Positions 19,173 through 28,500 of a DNA stretch of 64,000 nucleotides are shown piece after piece. This DNA is from Ravibacter sp037191015 (GTDB taxonomy: Bacteria; Bacteroidota; Bacteroidia; Cytophagales; Spirosomataceae): positions 248,001 through 312,000 of the forward strand of contig JBBCKD010000027.1 of NCBI GenBank assembly GCA_037191015.1, given 5' to 3'. Both the position numbers and the translations under genes were made by a program. The notes under the pieces are model-generated. The model did not search any database. It worked only from the letters and a program-made list of their open reading frames with translations, and was not told the DNA's origin. Every line of letters starts with the position of its first letter. Position 1 is the stretch's first letter.

Positions 19173-19243
19173 TTTGAATGGGTTTAATAGTGATTTACTG
19201 TATTTTATTGATGGTGATATCTGCTGTTGGCAGGCCGGTTACA

Positions 19244-19828
19244 TTATTTCCGGTGCACAGCTTCTATTTCGGTGTTCATAATGGGCGGTCCTCCGGGCTC
19301 ACTGTCGTGGTTGTCGATCATGAGAGACCTGAACCGGTATACTACCGACGGCTGGTATTTCCCGCCGAAAAGGCTCCAGAGATTATTAGCCTGCTCCCAG
19401 CTTGGCGTCACCATTTCGGTCCTGATCGTTTCTATGCCCGCCGGGAAATTAGCCGGCAAGAGGGCCCTGGACTGCGACAGCACCGGCCTGGACTGGAAGT
19501 ACTGCATCACGTTTACCAGCAGGTCGATACCGTTGTAGTTCTCTGCGCTGCGGGTGAAAAAGCTGAAAAGTATCGTGACATTGATCCAGACAGCCGGCTG
19601 CCTGTAAATGATCTCCTGGTTGCTGCGCGTATGGTTATCAGGGCTCTTCAGTCCCTTTTCCTCTTCTATATGCGATATCGACGCCACTAGCCGGTTGTCG
19701 GCAGCCTGCGGATTGTCGAGTATGTTGTTGAGATTGCTGAAAACCACGTAAACGCTTTCCGCACCCTTTTTCTGAATAATAAAGGTATTCAGCTCTTGCC
19801 TCAGGAAATCAATAACGGAAAAAAGCAT
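19244..19828 (-). CDS. DUF4255 protein, eCIS cap/tail terminator (Afp16/Pvc16-like)
   Basis: A 194-aa protein opening MLFSVIDFLRQELNTFIIQK and containing VVFSNLNNI and later WINVTILFSFFTRSAENYNG, the pattern of the Pvc16 N-terminal (DUF4255) family. Members terminate the tube and sheath at the end away from the baseplate. It is the first gene of the eCIS run; beyond it lies a 526-bp intergenic region shared with the divergent TonB-receptor gene. Being first suggests that transcription of the locus starts upstream of 19828, though no convincing promoter box was found on the minus strand. Confidence 0.88.
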   Translation of the reverse strand: MLFSVIDFLRQELNTFIIQKKGAESVYVVFSNLNNILDNPQAADNRLVASISHIEEEKGLKSPDNHTRSNQEIIYRQPAVWINVTILFSFFTRSAENYNGIDLLVNVMQYFQSRPVLSQSRALLPANFPAGIETIRTEMVTPSWEQANNLWSLFGGKYQPSVVYRFRSLMIDNHDSEPGGPPIMNTEIEAVHRK

Positions 19829-20354
19829 TTGTCAGAAGTTAAAGGTCAGCGATCAACTCTTCCTGGTGTTCAGCTCCTCGGAGAAAATGATATATTGATA
19901 GGCGGTCTCAGTGGCTTTACGCCGCTTTTTGAAATACCTCACCATCGAAAAGGTATATATAGAGATTCGAAGGGTTGAAGTTCATTTTAACAGGTTAAAG
20001 GTTAAGGGCTTTCAAACACTTAGTCGCAGCGTCGGGAAGAAAGGAAACAACGTCTCTAAAAATTTTTTCTGTAAACTGCTGCGGGCAAGGAATGTTAATC
20101 GCAAGAACACTACTGGCCCCGTTATTTTCAATACCATAATCGTGGTATTTTTCTGCAGGGCCGTGCAGGATCGCCCCGGCACAAAATCAATCCATCCGGG
20201 TTTAAAATGCGGACCGGGAGCCGCCGTGCCGGAAGCTATGTATACAAGGCAGCCGGTTTTGTATAATAACCGGCCAGGTCTGTCTACTAATACCAATCCC
20301 CGTTTCCGGGGCAGCCTATTTTTGGTTTGATATTTCAAACTAAAAACCAGGCAG
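19829..20354. other. 526-bp divergent intergenic region between the eCIS operon and the TonB-receptor operon
   Basis: No convincing gene is seen here; the short open frames on both strands have no recognisable protein character. It must hold the start signals for both divergent operons. A TAnnTTTG box for the rightward operon is at 20317-20324, next to a 5-bp GC hairpin (CCCCG 20298-20302 and CGGGG 20307-20311). On the leftward side no exact TAnnTTTG box is visible. A GGTTAAAGGTTAAGG direct repeat lies near 19992-20006, a possible regulator site of unknown meaning. Confidence 0.5.
20317..20324 (+). promoter_or_regulatory. Bacteroidota -7 box TATTTTTG upstream of the TonB-receptor operon
   Basis: TATTTTTG matches the TAnnTTTG -7 consensus of the primary sigma factor in Bacteroidota and lies 30 bp before the ATG at 20355, giving a short leader. 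No clear TTG element is found at the expected -33 spacing, so the promoter may be weak or need an activator. Confidence 0.45.
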
Positions 20355-22697
20355 ATGTATAAGCTCAAAACAATAATCGCGCTCCTGCTGCTTTTACCGC
20401 AGGCCGCATTTACGCAAACCAAAGAACAGCTGACGCAATCCATCCGGGGGATGATAACAGATAAGGCCTCGGGCGAGCCGCTGTATCCGGCGACGATCAG
20501 AATAGACGGAACCCATACCAGCGCCCCTACCGACGGGAAGGGTATGTTTATTTTAAAAGACGTACCTATCGGCAGGCATACCGTATCGGTCAGCATGGTA
20601 GGCTATGAAACCGCGGTTATAAAAGAGGTGCTTGTCAGCTCGGCAAAGGAGGTTTACCTGGAGGTGGGACTGACACAACAGCCAATAGAGCTGGAAGAAT
20701 TGGTCATTAAGCCGGGCATCAATAAGGCGGCGTCGCGAAACGATATGGCGTTGCTGGGCGCCCGGATGTTCAGCGTAGAGGAAGCCGGCCGCTTTGCAGG
20801 AGGAATGGACGACCCGGCCCGCCTGGTCAGCGCCTATGCGGGAGTGGCGGCCCCGAGCATTTCCAATAACGGCATTTCGGTACGGGGTAATGCGCCCGCC
20901 CTTTTACAATGGCGCCTGGAGGGTGTGGAAATCCCCAATCCCAATCACTTTGCCGACCTGGATGTGCTGGGCGGAGGCTTTTTATCCGCCCTGAGCAGCA
21001 ACGTGCTGGGAAATTCGGATTTCCTTACCGGCGCATTTCCTGCAGAGTACAACAATGCGGTTTCAGGTGTGTTCGATATGAAGCTGCGTAACGGCAACAG
21101 CCAGAAATATGAGCATACCTTCCAGCTTGGCATTCTGGGGATCGACTTTGCTTCCGAAGGCCCGCTAAGCAGGAACAACCGTTCCTCTTATGTAGCAAAC
21201 TATCGTTATTCCACGACGCAGCTCCTGGAGCACATCCGCGGAAAGAAAGGTATGGGAGGCACGCTCGGCTACCAGGATTTGAATTTTAAGCTGAACTTCC
21301 CTACCCGGAAAGCAGGTACATTTGCTGTTTGGGGGACAGGATTCATCGACAAGGTAGAACCCATTCCCGAAGACGCCGGGGAGTGGAAATACCGCGAAGA
21401 CGGCTCGCTTGCAGGCGCAAGACAGCGGTCGGGGGCAGGCGGATTATCGCATAGCTACCTGTTCGGCAATTACAAAACATCACTCCACACGACGCTGGCG
21501 GCTACGCACCTGGGGAATAGCGTAAACGAAGCGCTTTACGACCAGGAGGGAAACGGCAACCCGAAGACAAACCTGGACATCCGTACGACAAACTTCGTGC
21601 TTACCTCCTCCGTCAGTCATAAGTTCAGCGCCCGTCACAGCCATAAAAGCGGAATAACGCTTACGAACATCCGCTATGATATGAACCTGAATTTTGCCCC
21701 GGTCTCCGGGGAACCGCTTGAAAATTTTGCAGGCGCCGGCGATAATACCCAGCTTGTATCGGTATATACCAGTTCGCGGATCAGCCTGGGAAAGAGCTTC
21801 CTGCTTTCGGCCGGGTTAAATGGGCAATTCCTTGCTTTGAACAGGCACACCACCCTGGAGCCGAGGGTCAGCCTGAAGTGGCAGGCTTCACCCAAAAGCT
21901 CTTTTGCTGCAGGATACGGGCTGCATAGCCGGATGGAGAAGCCCGATGTCTATTTTGTAAAGGACGAAAACGGGAACCAGCCCAACAAAAAGCTGGGTTT
22001 CACCAAGAGCCATCATGTAATGCTCACCTGGCAATACCGCGTTTCGGAAGACATGAATCTCAAAATAGAGCCCTATTATCAATACCTGTCCGATGTTCCC
22101 GTAACGGCCGGCGGATCGTTCTCGCTCATTAACCGCAATGGCTACTACATCACCGACCTGCTCGTAAGCGAGGGCAAAGGACGCAATTACGGGCTCGACA
22201 TGACATTCGAGCGATACCTGACCAGGGGGCTGTATTATATGGTTACGGCGTCGCTGTTTGACTCGAAGTACCGCGGAGGCGACGGCAACTGGTATGATAC
22301 GAGGTATAACCGCCGGTTTATCCTCAATGGCCTGATCGGTAAAGAATGGATGCTCGGGCGGAATCTGCTGGGGATAAACCTGAAATCTACGTTAATGGGC
22401 GGCAAACGTTACACGCCTGTGGATGAGGAAGCGACGCTCGCCCATCCGGATAAGGAGGTGCAATATGACGAAACCCGCATGTTTTCCCGACAGTTCTCCC
22501 CGATGGTAATGGGCGACTTTTCGATCCGCTACAAGATCAACAGGAAGCGTACTGCTCATGAATTTGCAATTAAAAGTGTGAACGCCACCCGTCAGAAGGA
22601 GTATATTGAGCACAGGTATAACATCAAGACCGGGGTTATCGAGCCCTACAGACCGGCGACATCGCTGTTCAACGTAAGTTATCGGATTGAATTTTAG
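20355..22697 (+). CDS. TonB-dependent receptor with N-terminal carboxypeptidase-regulatory domain
   Basis: A 780-aa outer-membrane receptor. A signal peptide (IIALLLLLPQAAFTQ) is followed at about 28-110 by a carboxypeptidase-regulatory-like domain (IRGMITDKASGEPLYPATIR, SMVGYET). The plug follows at about 120-230 (ISVRGNAPALLQWRLEGVEI), then a 22-strand-type barrel ending in the aromatic-terminal NVSYRIEF. It is smaller than SusC proteins and no SusD partner is adjacent, so the ligand cannot be assigned. It leads a run with two sensor proteins and a LytTR regulator with gaps of 17 bp or overlaps, suggesting that receptor level and signalling are co-regulated. Confidence 0.85.
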   Translation: MYKLKTIIALLLLLPQAAFTQTKEQLTQSIRGMITDKASGEPLYPATIRIDGTHTSAPTDGKGMFILKDVPIGRHTVSVSMVGYETAVIKEVLVSSAKEVYLEVGLTQQPIELEELVIKPGINKAASRNDMALLGARMFSVEEAGRFAGGMDDPARLVSAYAGVAAPSISNNGISVRGNAPALLQWRLEGVEIPNPNHFADLDVLGGGFLSALSSNVLGNSDFLTGAFPAEYNNAVSGVFDMKLRNGNSQKYEHTFQLGILGIDFASEGPLSRNNRSSYVANYRYSTTQLLEHIRGKKGMGGTLGYQDLNFKLNFPTRKAGTFAVWGTGFIDKVEPIPEDAGEWKYREDGSLAGARQRSGAGGLSHSYLFGNYKTSLHTTLAATHLGNSVNEALYDQEGNGNPKTNLDIRTTNFVLTSSVSHKFSARHSHKSGITLTNIRYDMNLNFAPVSGEPLENFAGAGDNTQLVSVYTSSRISLGKSFLLSAGLNGQFLALNRHTTLEPRVSLKWQASPKSSFAAGYGLHSRMEKPDVYFVKDENGNQPNKKLGFTKSHHVMLTWQYRVSEDMNLKIEPYYQYLSDVPVTAGGSFSLINRNGYYITDLLVSEGKGRNYGLDMTFERYLTRGLYYMVTASLFDSKYRGGDGNWYDTRYNRRFILNGLIGKEWMLGRNLLGINLKSTLMGGKRYTPVDEEATLAHPDKEVQYDETRMFSRQFSPMVMGDFSIRYKINRKRTAHEFAIKSVNATRQKEYIEHRYNIKTGVIEPYRPATSLFNVSYRIEF

Positions 22698-22714
22698 TTT
22701 TTATACCTTTGGAT

Positions 22715-23719
22715 ATGTCCGCAAGCGAATACAAGAACATCATGTTTGATTTCCTGATGCTTCCCCGATTCCGGGCCTGGCGGCATCTTCTTTTTATCAT
22801 GGCTTTGATCCCGATCTGCCTGTCACAGACATTTTTCGCATTGGGAAACGCACCGCGCATGTCCGTCAACACGATTTACGGTTTCGGGATCGGCTTTTCA
22901 TTGATCATGATAGCCCTTGCCTGGTTCAACTTATACGTCTTAACTCCCCGGCTGCTGTTAAAACAGCGATACACGGCCTATGCCCTCATTTTTTCATTGA
23001 CCGTTTTCAGTATCATGGCGATCAAGTATTTTGCAGAATCGCAGGTGATGGGCATTTCCAGGGCTGTAAATGGCGTTACCGTGCTTGACTGGCTCTCGAA
23101 CGGAACACTCTACGCCATCGGTATCGCCTGCAGCTCGGTTACGGTACTGCTCAGGGAATTGGTAAAAGATCATCGCCGTATCGGGAACCTCGAAAGCGAG
23201 CGTTTGAGAAATGACATCGACGAATTCAGGAACCGGATTAACCCCCGGCTGCTTTACGCAACCCTGGATCACGCCGCTGCCGGGGTAAGATCTGATCCGG
23301 CCCGGACATCAGACACCCTTTTCAAATTAAGCGAGCTGTTACGGTACCAGCTGTATGACAGCAAACGTGAAAAGGTTCTGCTGGAATCTGAGATCGCTTA
23401 TATACGCAATTACCTGGCATTACAACAGGAAAGCGGTAAAGCCGGGTTCACCTGGTCCGTATCCGCGGAAGGAAGAATGAACAGGTTTGTTACGCCTGCC
23501 CTGCTGATGCCGGTGGTGGAAGCTGCGATGAGCCGGCAACCGACGGCGCTGTCCATACATCTGAGCGCCGACGAGCGCTGCATTACATTCAGCTGCAGGG
23601 CTTCCGGCGCTGACCTGTCGGAATGCGACCTGCGGCCGATCAAGCAAAGATTAGGATTACCGGGCACCGGTTTCAGCCTGGAAAAATCAAGCGGATCTAT
23701 CGAAATGAAGCTATGCTGA
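22715..23719 (+). CDS. LytS-like sensor protein, predicted pseudo-histidine kinase
   Basis: A 334-aa protein with about four membrane segments (residues 25-150) and a cytoplasmic part aligned with the His_kinase (LytS/YehU) family. The usual INPHFLFN phosphorylation motif reads INPRLLYA: Arg178 (codon 23246-23248) replaces the phospho-accepting His. The ATP-binding N-box, normally VENAxKH, reads VEAAMSR, and the glycine-rich G box is not recognisable. It therefore probably cannot autophosphorylate and may act as a sensor or allosteric partner of the intact kinase encoded next. ATG 22715 is preferred over an in-frame TTG at 22709. The end overlaps the next gene by 7 nt (ATGCTGA). Confidence 0.8.
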   Translation: MSASEYKNIMFDFLMLPRFRAWRHLLFIMALIPICLSQTFFALGNAPRMSVNTIYGFGIGFSLIMIALAWFNLYVLTPRLLLKQRYTAYALIFSLTVFSIMAIKYFAESQVMGISRAVNGVTVLDWLSNGTLYAIGIACSSVTVLLRELVKDHRRIGNLESERLRNDIDEFRNRINPRLLYATLDHAAAGVRSDPARTSDTLFKLSELLRYQLYDSKREKVLLESEIAYIRNYLALQQESGKAGFTWSVSAEGRMNRFVTPALLMPVVEAAMSRQPTALSIHLSADERCITFSCRASGADLSECDLRPIKQRLGLPGTGFSLEKSSGSIEMKLC

Positions 23720-24744
23720 GCAGACCCGACCATAGTATCCCCGATCTTTTCATCGCACCCGGATACCGGTGGCTGAGGCATCTCCTGATCCAGGTGATCG
23801 TGCTGCTGATCAGCATAAACGTTTTCTGGGACGAACCGGTACGCATATTGCCCGGCAGGCTAGGCGCCTGGATGCTGTATTTTTTGTTGATCGATACCAT
23901 TCTCTATGTCAATATGTACCTGCTGGTGCCGCGCCTGCTGATCAGGGGCAGGGCCAGGCTATATATTGTGCTGACATCGGCATTCATCCTCCTGATGGTG
24001 CTGGGCGTCGGGATGCTCCAAGATGCATCGGACGACGACAGCAACAGGATCGGCGTGCCGGTGCTGATCGGGATATCGTCGGGCTTTTTTGCTTTCGCGC
24101 TTTTTATAGCCGGGCTCACCTCGCTCCAGCTTCTGAAATACCGCATGGAAAATGCAAGGCGGATCAGCGCGTTGGAAAACGTAACAATGGAAATCGAGCT
24201 GGCGGGACTGCAAAACCAGATCAACCCGCATTTCCTGTTCAATATGCTCAATAATGCAAATATCCTGGTTGAGGAAGATGTGGAAAAAACCTCGATGATA
24301 TTATCGAAGCTAAATGACCTGCTGTTTTACCAGGTGGAGAGCGGATCAAAAGACTCGGTGAAGCTCAACGACGACATCGGCTTTTTAAACGATTACCTCG
24401 GGTTGGAAAAAATACGCAGGGATCGTTTTACGTATGATATTGAGATAGAGGGAGATCCCGGCATCCTTGTACCGCCGCTTTTGTTTATCCCGTTTGTAGA
24501 AAACGCGGTAAAGCATAATCCCGGAAATGATTCGTATGTATCTATACGTTTCTGCGTTACTGACCGTAGATTATATTTTACATGCAGGAATCCGAAAGCA
24601 CCGTTGCACTACGGGAATAAGGAAGGAGGGATCGGCCTGCAGAATATAACAAGACGGTTGGATCTGTTGTTCGGGGAAAACTATCGTCTCGACCTGAACG
24701 ACGGGCCCGGCACTTATACTGTAATTATGGATTTCAGCTTATGA
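23713..24744 (+). CDS. LytS/YehU-family sensor histidine kinase
   Basis: A 343-aa kinase with about four membrane segments (residues 22-140) and a cytoplasmic His_kinase plus HATPase unit. The phosphorylation motif LQNQINPHFLFNMLNN is intact (His173), the N-box is PPLLFIPFVENAVKHN, and the G box is GGIGLQNITRRL. ATG 23713 is chosen because it lies in the 7-nt overlap with the preceding gene and gives the usual short N-terminus; upstream in-frame codons lie inside the previous gene. It should phosphorylate the LytTR regulator encoded immediately after (ATGA overlap). The signal sensed is unknown; linkage to the TonB receptor suggests an envelope or nutrient cue. Confidence 0.9.
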   Translation: MLSRPDHSIPDLFIAPGYRWLRHLLIQVIVLLISINVFWDEPVRILPGRLGAWMLYFLLIDTILYVNMYLLVPRLLIRGRARLYIVLTSAFILLMVLGVGMLQDASDDDSNRIGVPVLIGISSGFFAFALFIAGLTSLQLLKYRMENARRISALENVTMEIELAGLQNQINPHFLFNMLNNANILVEEDVEKTSMILSKLNDLLFYQVESGSKDSVKLNDDIGFLNDYLGLEKIRRDRFTYDIEIEGDPGILVPPLLFIPFVENAVKHNPGNDSYVSIRFCVTDRRLYFTCRNPKAPLHYGNKEGGIGLQNITRRLDLLFGENYRLDLNDGPGTYTVIMDFSL

Positions 24745-25448
24745 AATGTATTATCGTAGATGATGAGCCCATTGCCCGCAGGGGTATGGAAAAAATGGTT
24801 GCCCAGGTTGCCTCGCTGAAACTGGCGGGCAGCTTTGAAAACGCGAGGGCGGCATCTGCCTACCTTGAAAACCACGCTGCCGACCTGATCTTCCTGGATA
24901 TCCGGATGCCCGGCATGAACGGGATCGAATTCGCGAAAAGAATACCTAAAACCACCCTGATCATCTTTACGACAGCATTTGCAGAATTTGCCCTCGACAG
25001 CTATGAAGTAGATGCAGTCGACTACCTCGTAAAGCCCATCAGGCCCGAACGGTTCCGGCGGGCGGTTGAAAAGGCGGAGACCTATCTCGGGATGCTGCTT
25101 TCGGAAGAGCGTAATGCCAATGTCGAACAGGTTGAAAGCGATTTCATATTCATCAAGTCGGACCGCAGGTTTTTTAAAGTCAGCTTTGCCGATATTTTAT
25201 TTATAGAAGGGCTAAAAGACTATGTGGTCATCCAGATGGAGGGCCAGCGGCTGATTACGCATATGAACCTGAAAACCATCCACGAAATGTTGCCTCAAAG
25301 CGGGTTTTTACGGGTAAATCGCTCCTATATCGTCAATAAGGACCGTATCAACTCCTTCAGCAATAACGATGTTTTTATTAATCAATACGAGATTGCCATC
25401 GGGAATTTTTACCGGGATTCATTTTTTGAAGCACTGATGGGCAAGTAG
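24741..25448 (+). CDS. LytTR-family response regulator
   Basis: A 235-aa regulator: CheY-like receiver (about 1-120) with acidic pocket VDDEP, phospho-acceptor Asp53 in LIFLDIRMPGMNG and the conserved VDYLVKPI Lys, then a LytTR DNA-binding domain (about 135-230) with FIKSDRRFFKVSFADILFIE and FLRVNRSYIVNKDRI. LytTR domains bind DNA through beta strands at paired direct repeats. It overlaps the kinase gene by 4 nt. A perfect inverted repeat with a promoter box lies 51 bp downstream in front of the ThuA/GSDH gene, so that gene is a conceivable target, though inverted symmetry is not the typical LytTR arrangement. Confidence 0.92.
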   Translation: MKCIIVDDEPIARRGMEKMVAQVASLKLAGSFENARAASAYLENHAADLIFLDIRMPGMNGIEFAKRIPKTTLIIFTTAFAEFALDSYEVDAVDYLVKPIRPERFRRAVEKAETYLGMLLSEERNANVEQVESDFIFIKSDRRFFKVSFADILFIEGLKDYVVIQMEGQRLITHMNLKTIHEMLPQSGFLRVNRSYIVNKDRINSFSNNDVFINQYEIAIGNFYRDSFFEALMGK

Positions 25449-25498
25449 GGAGGAATTAAGATCGAGCTTATCGATCAGTTTTAAGAAACACTTTTTCC

Positions 25499-25525
25499 TT
25501 ACAAATGTACTTTTTACATTTGTAA
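25499..25525. promoter_or_regulatory. 11-bp perfect inverted repeat with embedded TAnnTTTG box before the ThuA/GSDH gene
   Basis: TTACAAATGTA (25499-25509) and TACATTTGTAA (25515-25525) are exact inverted copies separated by 5 nt. The right arm contains TACATTTG (25515-25522), a perfect -7 box, 20 bp before the ATG at 25543. It may be an operator overlapping the promoter, or an AT-rich hairpin ending the upstream regulator transcript; no T tract follows on the plus strand, which favours an operator. Confidence 0.5.
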
Positions 25526-25542
25526 AAAATTTCAATTCATTC

Positions 25543-28500
25543 ATGGCTAAATCCATAAGGTATGAGGTGCTGGCAGCGATAGTCTCCCTCCTCGCATGCT
25601 TACCCCTCTCTGTTTCTGCCCAAACCGGAAAACGAATGCTGGTGTTTTCCAAAACCAAGGCCTTCAGGCACGCGTCGATCCCGGCCGGGCAAAAAGCGCT
25701 TATAAAGCTCGGATCCGAAAACGGCATTGCGGTAGATACTACCGAAAATTCCGCGGTTTTTACAGAAGATAACCTCGCCCGTTACGGAGCAGTCGTCTTC
25801 CTGAATACTACCGGCGACGTGCTCGATGCGGAGCAGCAGAGCACATTTGAAAGGTATATACAGGGTGGTGGCGGCTATGTGGGCGTTCACGCTGCTACCG
25901 ATACCGAATATGAATGGCCGTGGTACAACAAGCTTTCGGGCGCCTATTTCCTGAGCCATCCGAGCAACCCCAATGTCCAGGAAGGGGAAGCCTACGCCGT
26001 AAACAAAGACCATCCTTCTATGTTTGGTTTCCCCGACCAGTGGAAAATAAAAGACGAGTTCTACGATTTCAAATCGTTCAATAAAGACGTCAACGTATTG
26101 GTCAAAATTGACGAAAAAACCTATGAAGGCGGAAAAATGGGAGACGATCACCCGATGTCGTGGTACCACGAATTTGACGGGGGAAAAGCCTTTTATACCA
26201 ACTTCGGACACGAAAACGCTACCTATGAGAACCCGGTTTTCCTGAAGCACCTGCTCGGCGGGGTACAGTATGTCTGGGCAGACCGGGTAGACTACGCAAA
26301 AGCCAGGCCCGAAGAAAACCGCTTTACCAGGAACGTGCTGGCGGAAGGACTCGACGAGCCTACAGAGCTTGTGGTGCTCGACGACCACAAGGTACTTTTT
26401 ACCGAACGCAAAGGCACCATCAAATTGTATGACCCCCAAACCGGCAGGATCAAGGTAGTAGCCGAAATGCCGGTTTATACAAAATTTGAATACGGGTTGA
26501 TGGGAATGAATATCGACCCGGATTTCAATAAGAACAAGTGGATCTATCTTTTCTATTCTCCCCTGTCTACCGCTGCCGATACCGCCCAGCATCTCTCCAG
26601 GTTCGTCTATGACACTACGCGCGACACCCTTCTGCCTGACACCGAAAAAGTGCTGCTGACCGTGCCCGTAAAACGGACCGATTGCTGTCATACCGGCGGC
26701 TCGATCGAATGGGACGCACAGGGGAACCTGTACCTTTCCACAGGCGACGATACCAATCCTTTCGCATCCAACGGCTTCAGCCCTTCAGACGGCAGGCCCG
26801 GCCGCGAAGGCTGGAATGCAATGGCTACCTCTTCCAATACCAACGATCTCCGCGGCAAGATACTCAGGATCAAACCGCAGGACGACGGCACCTATACCAT
26901 ACCGGAAGGAAATCTCTTTCCCCAGGGTAACCCCCGGGCCAGGCCGGAGATCTACGTGATGGGCAACCGGAATCCCTACCGGATTTCGGTCGACAAACGC
27001 ACCGGGTACCTGTATTGGGGAGAAGTTGGCCCCGATGCTGCCAACGATAAGCCCGACAGGGGGCCGAGAGGGCACGACGAGGTAAACCAGGCCCGTAAGG
27101 CAGGGTATTTCGGCTGGCCTCTTTTCGTTGCCGATAACCGGGCTTACAACCGCTATGACTTCGATACGCAGGTTTCCGGCGAAAAATACGACGCTGCAAA
27201 TCCGGTCAACGATTCGCCGCACAATACAGGCCTCCGGGAGCTGCCTCCCGCCCAGCCGGCGTTCATCTATTATCCTTATGCCGACTCTCCTGAATTCGGG
27301 CCTATCGTCGGAAAAGGGGGAAGAAATGCCATGGCCGGTCCGGTTTACTATTTTGATGACTTTGATAACGGGAAGGATAAATTCCCCCGGTATTACAACG
27401 GCAAATTTTTCGCCTACGACTGGATTCGCGATTATATCAACATCGTCAGCATGAATAAGAACGGCGACCTTACGTATATCGAACGCTTCATGCCCGGCGA
27501 GAAATTCAGCCATCCTATCGATATGCAGTTTGCAAAGGATGGTTCGCTGTATGTTCTCGAGTACGGCAATAAATGGTTTGCCCAGAACGACGACGCCAGG
27601 CTCTCGCATATCACGTTCAACCCGGGCAACCGCGCCCCCAAAGCCGTAGCCTCCGCCGACAGGACAACCGGAGCGGTCCCGTTAACCGTCAGGTTTTCTT
27701 CAGAAGGCTCGCTGGATTACGATGGAGACGCGGTCAGCTACTCATGGAATTTCGGAAGAGGACAGGGCAACAGCACCGAAGCCAATCCTGCTTTTGTGTA
27801 TAAGAAGCCGGGCGAATATACCGCTGTGCTTACCGTTACCGACTCGCATGGAAACGCCAGGAGCTCAAACGTCATCGTCAAAGCCGGTAATGAGCCGCCG
27901 AAGGTAGAAATCGCCATCAGGGGGAACCAGAGCTTTTACTGGAAGGATAAGCCCGTCAGCTACGAAGTGAAGGTGTCGGATAAGGAGGACGGCTCTCTGG
28001 CTGCAAAAACCATAGCCTCCGAAGACGTTTATATGCATATCAACTACCTGGAGGGATTTGACAAAACACTGCTTGCGCAGGGCCACCAGGCCAATACAGG
28101 ATTTGCGACCGGTAAAAGACTGATCGAGCTCAGCGACTGCCAGGCTTGTCATACGATCAGCCAGAAGTCGATCGGCCCGACCTATACCGATATTGCCAAA
28201 AAGTACGAGAAGGATAACAATGCTCAGAAAACGCTTGCCAAAAAAATAATCGAAGGCGGCGGCGGCGTCTGGGGCGAGCAGGTCATGGCGCCCCACCCGC
28301 AGCACAAATTGTCGGAAGCGGAAGATATGGTCAAGTATATTCTTTCTCTTGCAAAAGAGCAAAAGACGAACAGCCCGCTGAAAGGGAACTACCTGCCGGA
28401 ATCGAAGGACAAGCCGGGAGCCTATATTTTCTCGGCCAGCTATACCGATAAGGGAACCCACTCGATGGGACCTCTTACCGGGGGACAGACCGTCTCCCTG

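Noticed and set aside
19911..20596. Open frames on both strands in the region between the eCIS and TonB genes
   Set aside because: Low-complexity, unrelated to any family I know, and one overlaps the signal peptide of the receptor gene; treated as non-coding.
22704..22711. TACCTTTG, an exact TAnnTTTG box just before the pseudokinase ATG
   Set aside because: Only 3 bp separate it from the start codon and 17 bp separate the two genes, so a separate promoter is unlikely; probably chance within an operon.
25600..26691. Long minus-strand open frame opposite the ThuA/GSDH gene
   Set aside because: Antisense shadow of a strongly supported multidomain gene; it arises from codon bias in the real frame.
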